A stretch of DNA of 60,845 bases from an uncultured Pelagibacteraceae bacterium. GTDB lineage: Bacteria; Pseudomonadota; Alphaproteobacteria; Pelagibacterales; Pelagibacteraceae. Location of the stretch: NCBI GenBank assembly GCA_902589305.1, contig CACISL010000008.1, positions 1 through 60,845 on the forward strand. Reading direction: 5' to 3'. Positions 59,842 through 60,845 of the stretch are shown one piece after another. Position 1 is the stretch's first letter; the number at the start of each line of letters is the position of its first letter. The notes beneath the pieces are model-generated. The model did no database searches. It was not told the DNA's origin and saw nothing but the letters and a program-made list of their open reading frames with translations. The position numbers and the translations under genes were made by a program.

Positions 59842-60474
59842 TTAGAAATTATAACCTATAGAAAGTCTTGCAGTTACAGCATCTAAATCAGCAACTACTT
59901 TGTTACCATTCGAAGTTTTTTCGTAAGTATCAAAGTCTGTGTAAGTTACTTCTGCCTTGTAGTAAGTGTTGCTTACAGGCAAGTCAGCTTTGTAACCTAA
60001 ACCAGCAGTGTATCCCATTAAGTCTTCGTCAGGATATGTTGATCCAGAGTTTAATGACTCTAGCGTTACTAACGTTACGTGTTGGATACCTAGTTTTAGG
60101 TAAACACCCATATCTCCCATAGGAATGTCAGTATATATTTGGAATACGTTATCTAACTCAGCATCAGCCTTGTAAGATCCAGTGTCCCCTTCAGAGTTTG
60201 TATCAGATCTAGATTTTGATCCAACATCTCTTGTAGGTACGTATGATACTCCAAACGCCAAACCATTGTCTGCAATTGTTTCTATAAATAATTCAGGAAC
60301 TTGCACGTCCTCTGAGTGTGATCCTGTGTTTCTTTCTCCGCTATCTCTAGCTGTCTCAGTACCATCAGCTTCTAACATGTGAAGAGCACCTGAGACACCG
60401 ACACCAAATTCAGCTTTTGCTGCAAATGTCATCAGTAAAAACAAAGATGTAATTATAGAAATTGTCTTTTTCAT
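59842..60474 (-). CDS. small outer membrane beta-barrel protein
   Basis: A 210-residue protein with a signal peptide (residues 1-21, ending FAAKA). The mature part alternates strands of hydrophobic and polar residues (GLAFGVSYVPT, MGVYLKLGIQHVTLV, TYYKAEVTYTDF) and ends with LSIGYNF, the C-terminal aromatic typical of barrels inserted by the BAM complex. Around residues 36-60 and 85-105 it has long acidic, Ser/Gly/Thr-rich external-looking loops. Probably an OmpA/OmpW-size 8-stranded barrel, function unknown. Codon use and GC suggest high expression. A 146-bp gap to tctA upstream shows no clear motif. Confidence 0.8.
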   Translation of the reverse strand: MKKTISIITSLFLLMTFAAKAEFGVGVSGALHMLEADGTETARDSGERNTGSHSEDVQVPELFIETIADNGLAFGVSYVPTRDVGSKSRSDTNSEGDTGSYKADAELDNVFQIYTDIPMGDMGVYLKLGIQHVTLVTLESLNSGSTYPDEDLMGYTAGLGYKADLPVSNTYYKAEVTYTDFDTYEKTSNGNKVVADLDAVTARLSIGYNF

Positions 60475-60620
60475 TGTTTTCCTTTAATTTATAAATTAAA
60501 CGTTGAGAAATAGTTACCAAATCACAAACGAATCTCAAGCATTATAAAACCTAAAAGACTAAAATGATGAGAAAAAAGGCCAATTTTCATGGTTTTTTTG
60601 TTGTAAATATATCACACTAT

Positions 60621-60845
60621 CTAACTAATTTTACCTTTAAAGGTCCTAAAAATCTGCCAAACAACTATGAGTATAATCGTGAGCATTATAATTATAGTTA
60701 ATGGTCTGTCCCACAAAAAGCTCCATGACCCATCACTAATTAAAAGAGATCTTCTCAAGTTTTCCTCCATTAGCCCTCCTAGTACAAAAGCTAGAATTAA
60801 TGGCGGCATTGGGAAATCATATAAACGTAGGATCGTTGCAGCAAC
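60621..60845 (-). CDS. tctA: TctA-type tripartite tricarboxylate transporter permease, C-terminus (partial)
   Basis: The minus-strand frame is open to the right edge; only the last 74 residues are present. VAATILRLYDFPMPPLILAF, then VLGGLMEENLRRSLLIS with a last helix and a basic end, is the standard C-terminus of the TctA large permease. It works with TctB and a periplasmic TctC-like binding protein in carboxylate uptake. The rest lies outside the window, so substrate cannot be judged. Confidence 0.9.
   Translation of the reverse strand, partial: VAATILRLYDFPMPPLILAFVLGGLMEENLRRSLLISDGSWSFLWDRPLTIIIMLTIILIVVWQIFRTFKGKIS

Noticed and set aside
60475-60620. A regulatory RNA or small gene between the beta-barrel protein and tctA.
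   Set aside because: No stable hairpin, conserved motif or convincing short frame with ribosome binding site was visible; it is probably just the promoter region.

Overview
The window looks like a stretch of chromosome from a SAR11-clade alphaproteobacterium (Candidatus Pelagibacter or close kin). The evidence is very low GC, extreme compaction (many 1-8 bp overlaps between genes, convergent genes that overlap, divergent genes whose start codons touch) and a typical SAR11 gene set: aprBA without dissimilatory sulfite reductase, a CADD-type protein, two ammonium transporters, a riboswitch-led glycine cleavage operon, and ABC/TctA uptake systems. I see no tRNA, rRNA, insertion sequence, prophage or CRISPR array. 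No gene-free stretch exceeds 300 bases; the longest (9644-9881) holds a structured RNA candidate. Lineage and functions are read from sequence alone, with no database search.

Region by region. 1-6217: sulfur locus. The 3' end of a UxaA-family gene that most resembles sulfolactate sulfo-lyase SuyB (+) faces a long minus-strand operon: CADD-like protein, a small HxGH nucleotidyltransferase, a membrane anchor, AprB, AprA, a small conserved protein and a TauE-type exporter. Together these could release sulfite, export it, or oxidise it to APS. 6359-15193: an MFS carrier with cystathionine beta-lyase, a 27-residue basic protein, a membrane protein, the structured RNA, mnmA, a DUF3553-cysQ-small protein operon, recX, an ABA4-like protein, a DsbA-fold isomerase, a rhodanese and a glycosyltransferase-like protein. 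15235-18389: tandem amtB genes and HU. 18531-23683: rseP, a LysR regulator, acuI and folE (-), then hisI, a 2OG oxygenase and DUF2237 (+).

23680-36809: after a TPR protein comes an island of light and oxidative-stress genes: two photolyase/cryptochrome-type proteins (one with its halves in reversed order), DCC and DUF2256 proteins, msrA, tspO, two short-chain dehydrogenases, superoxide dismutase, and the block FAD oxidoreductase - DUF1365 - cyclopropane synthase - DUF3833. In other proteobacteria this block is often controlled by RpoE-ChrR, but no sigma factor or anti-sigma gene is present here.

36819-49379: gcvT-gcvH-gcvP behind a tandem glycine riboswitch, EamA and MATE transporters, a TerC protein, a second FAD oxidoreductase, PrpD and aconitase. 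49383-52568: LysE exporter, class-II-like cytochrome c, DUF411, cytochrome b561, DUF4396, a small membrane protein and a CsaA-like tRNA-binding protein. 52633-60845: a branched-chain amino-acid ABC system (binding protein, F, G, M, H), a ProC-like gene, an AbrB-family membrane protein, DoxX, a small beta-barrel protein and the C-terminal end of a TctA permease running off the edge.

Themes that tie the genes together are uptake of scarce nutrients (ammonium, amino acids, carboxylates), use of reduced organic sulfur, one-carbon/folate metabolism (CADD-like pABA synthase, folE, glycine cleavage) and protection against light damage.
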